The notes under the pieces: generated by a model | Databases searched by the model: none | What the model was told of the DNA's origin: nothing | Seen by the model: only the letters and a program-made list of their open reading frames with translations | Made by a program: the position numbers and the translations under genes | Assembly: GCA_004212135.1 (NCBI GenBank) | Contig: RXIE01000022.1 | Location: forward strand, 1-5,861 | Source: Candidatus Methanophagales archaeon ANME-1-THS | GTDB lineage: Archaea; Halobacteriota; Syntropharchaeia; Alkanophagales; Methanospirareceae | DNA length: 5,861 bases | Direction: 5' to 3' | Shown here: positions 5,637 to 5,861 of the stretch, one piece after another | Layout: every line of letters starts with the position of its first letter | Position numbering within the stretch: the first letter of the stretch is position 1

Positions 5637-5861
5637 GTGTGCATATACGTGCGTGAACTGACGATAGAAGAAGGGCGGAAGATCCAGTCATTATTGCGGA
5701 GGGGGCAGAACGCCATCCAAGTTCGGAGAGCCATGGTGATTCTCTCGTCCGCTCAAGGTTACAAAGTTCCGGAGATCGCACGGAGGTATTATTTGAGTGA
5801 GAAATACGTTCGAGCGCTTATACATCGGTTCAATGCTGAGGGGGTGCGCTCACTCAATCCA
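5637..5861 (+). CDS. IS630-type transposase or related helix-turn-helix protein, 5' part
   Basis: The first 75 codons are present and the gene runs off the window. After an opening RELTIEEGRKIQSLL, residues about 25-75 form a homeodomain-like helix-turn-helix: QVRRAMVILSSAQGYKVPEI, then a recognition helix with LSEKYVRALIHRFNAEG, then VRSLNP. This order (RRA-ILL-like helix, VPEIA, two helices, RFNxEG, L-P) is the usual N-terminus of IS630/Tc1-mariner-like transposases, whose DDE catalytic domain would lie beyond the edge. GTG 5637 was chosen because GGGTG (5628-5632) and the TATA box support it; GTG 5649 is an alternative that loses four residues. A TGA at 5622-5624 closes the frame upstream. 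No terminal inverted repeat could be defined, since the other end of the element is outside the window. A stand-alone DNA-binding protein remains possible. Confidence 0.65.
   Translation, partial: MCIYVRELTIEEGRKIQSLLRRGQNAIQVRRAMVILSSAQGYKVPEIARRYYLSEKYVRALIHRFNAEGVRSLNP

Noticed and set aside
5557..5781. 74-codon minus-strand open frame opposite the transposase-like gene
   Set aside because: It is antisense to a frame with a clear helix-turn-helix and a good promoter, and shows no family resemblance.
1..5861. CRISPR arrays, tRNA or rRNA genes, riboswitches, prophage or defence genes
   Set aside because: No regularly spaced repeats, cloverleaf sequence, conserved rRNA segments or such protein families were seen on either strand.

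Overview
The window looks archaeal, most likely a methanogen or ANME-type euryarchaeon. This rests on AT-rich TATA (box A) promoters with no bacterial -35/-10 pairs, oligo-T runs in place of hairpin-plus-U terminators, tight ATGA gene overlaps, and archaeal protein types: a PadR-like winged-helix regulator, a DUF5752-like domain and an archaeal version of eukaryote-type (GT3) glycogen synthase. The lineage is inferred; the sequence holds no marker gene.

Positions 1-5394 form one plus-strand operon with almost no intergenic DNA. It begins with a box A promoter (about 22-37) and an inverted repeat over the expected transcription start. Next comes a winged-helix regulator (75-578), which overlaps by ATGA a sugar-phosphate nucleotidyltransferase carrying a left-handed beta-helix and an extra C-terminal DUF5752-like domain (575-1963). 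After a 7-nt gap comes a small protein that looks like a shortened, free-standing copy of that domain (1971-2321). It overlaps by ATGA a retaining GT4 glycosyltransferase (2318-3487), which in turn overlaps by ATGA a GT3 glycogen synthase (3484-5394). The simplest reading is a glycogen or glucan synthesis operon. The nucleotidyltransferase would make the sugar nucleotide, the two EX7E glycosyltransferases would start and/or extend the polymer, the DUF5752-like parts would have an unknown accessory role, and the regulator would control the unit. No branching or degrading enzyme lies inside the window.

Positions 5395-5636 (242 bases) hold oligo-T termination signals, an unreported-looking 35-codon reading frame for a single-pass membrane microprotein (5453-5560) with its own TATA box and ribosome binding site, and two interleaved perfect 7-bp inverted repeats that cover that frame's ribosome binding site and start codon. 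A second strong TATA box (about 5602-5614) then precedes the 5' end of an IS630-type transposase or related helix-turn-helix gene (5637-5861), cut off by the window edge.

The most interesting points are the DUF5752-like domain occurring twice in one operon (fused and free), the GT3 synthase that has largely lost the eukaryotic glucose-6-phosphate arginine cluster, the possible structured control of the membrane microprotein, and the inverted repeat at the operon's start site. None amounts to a proven new system.
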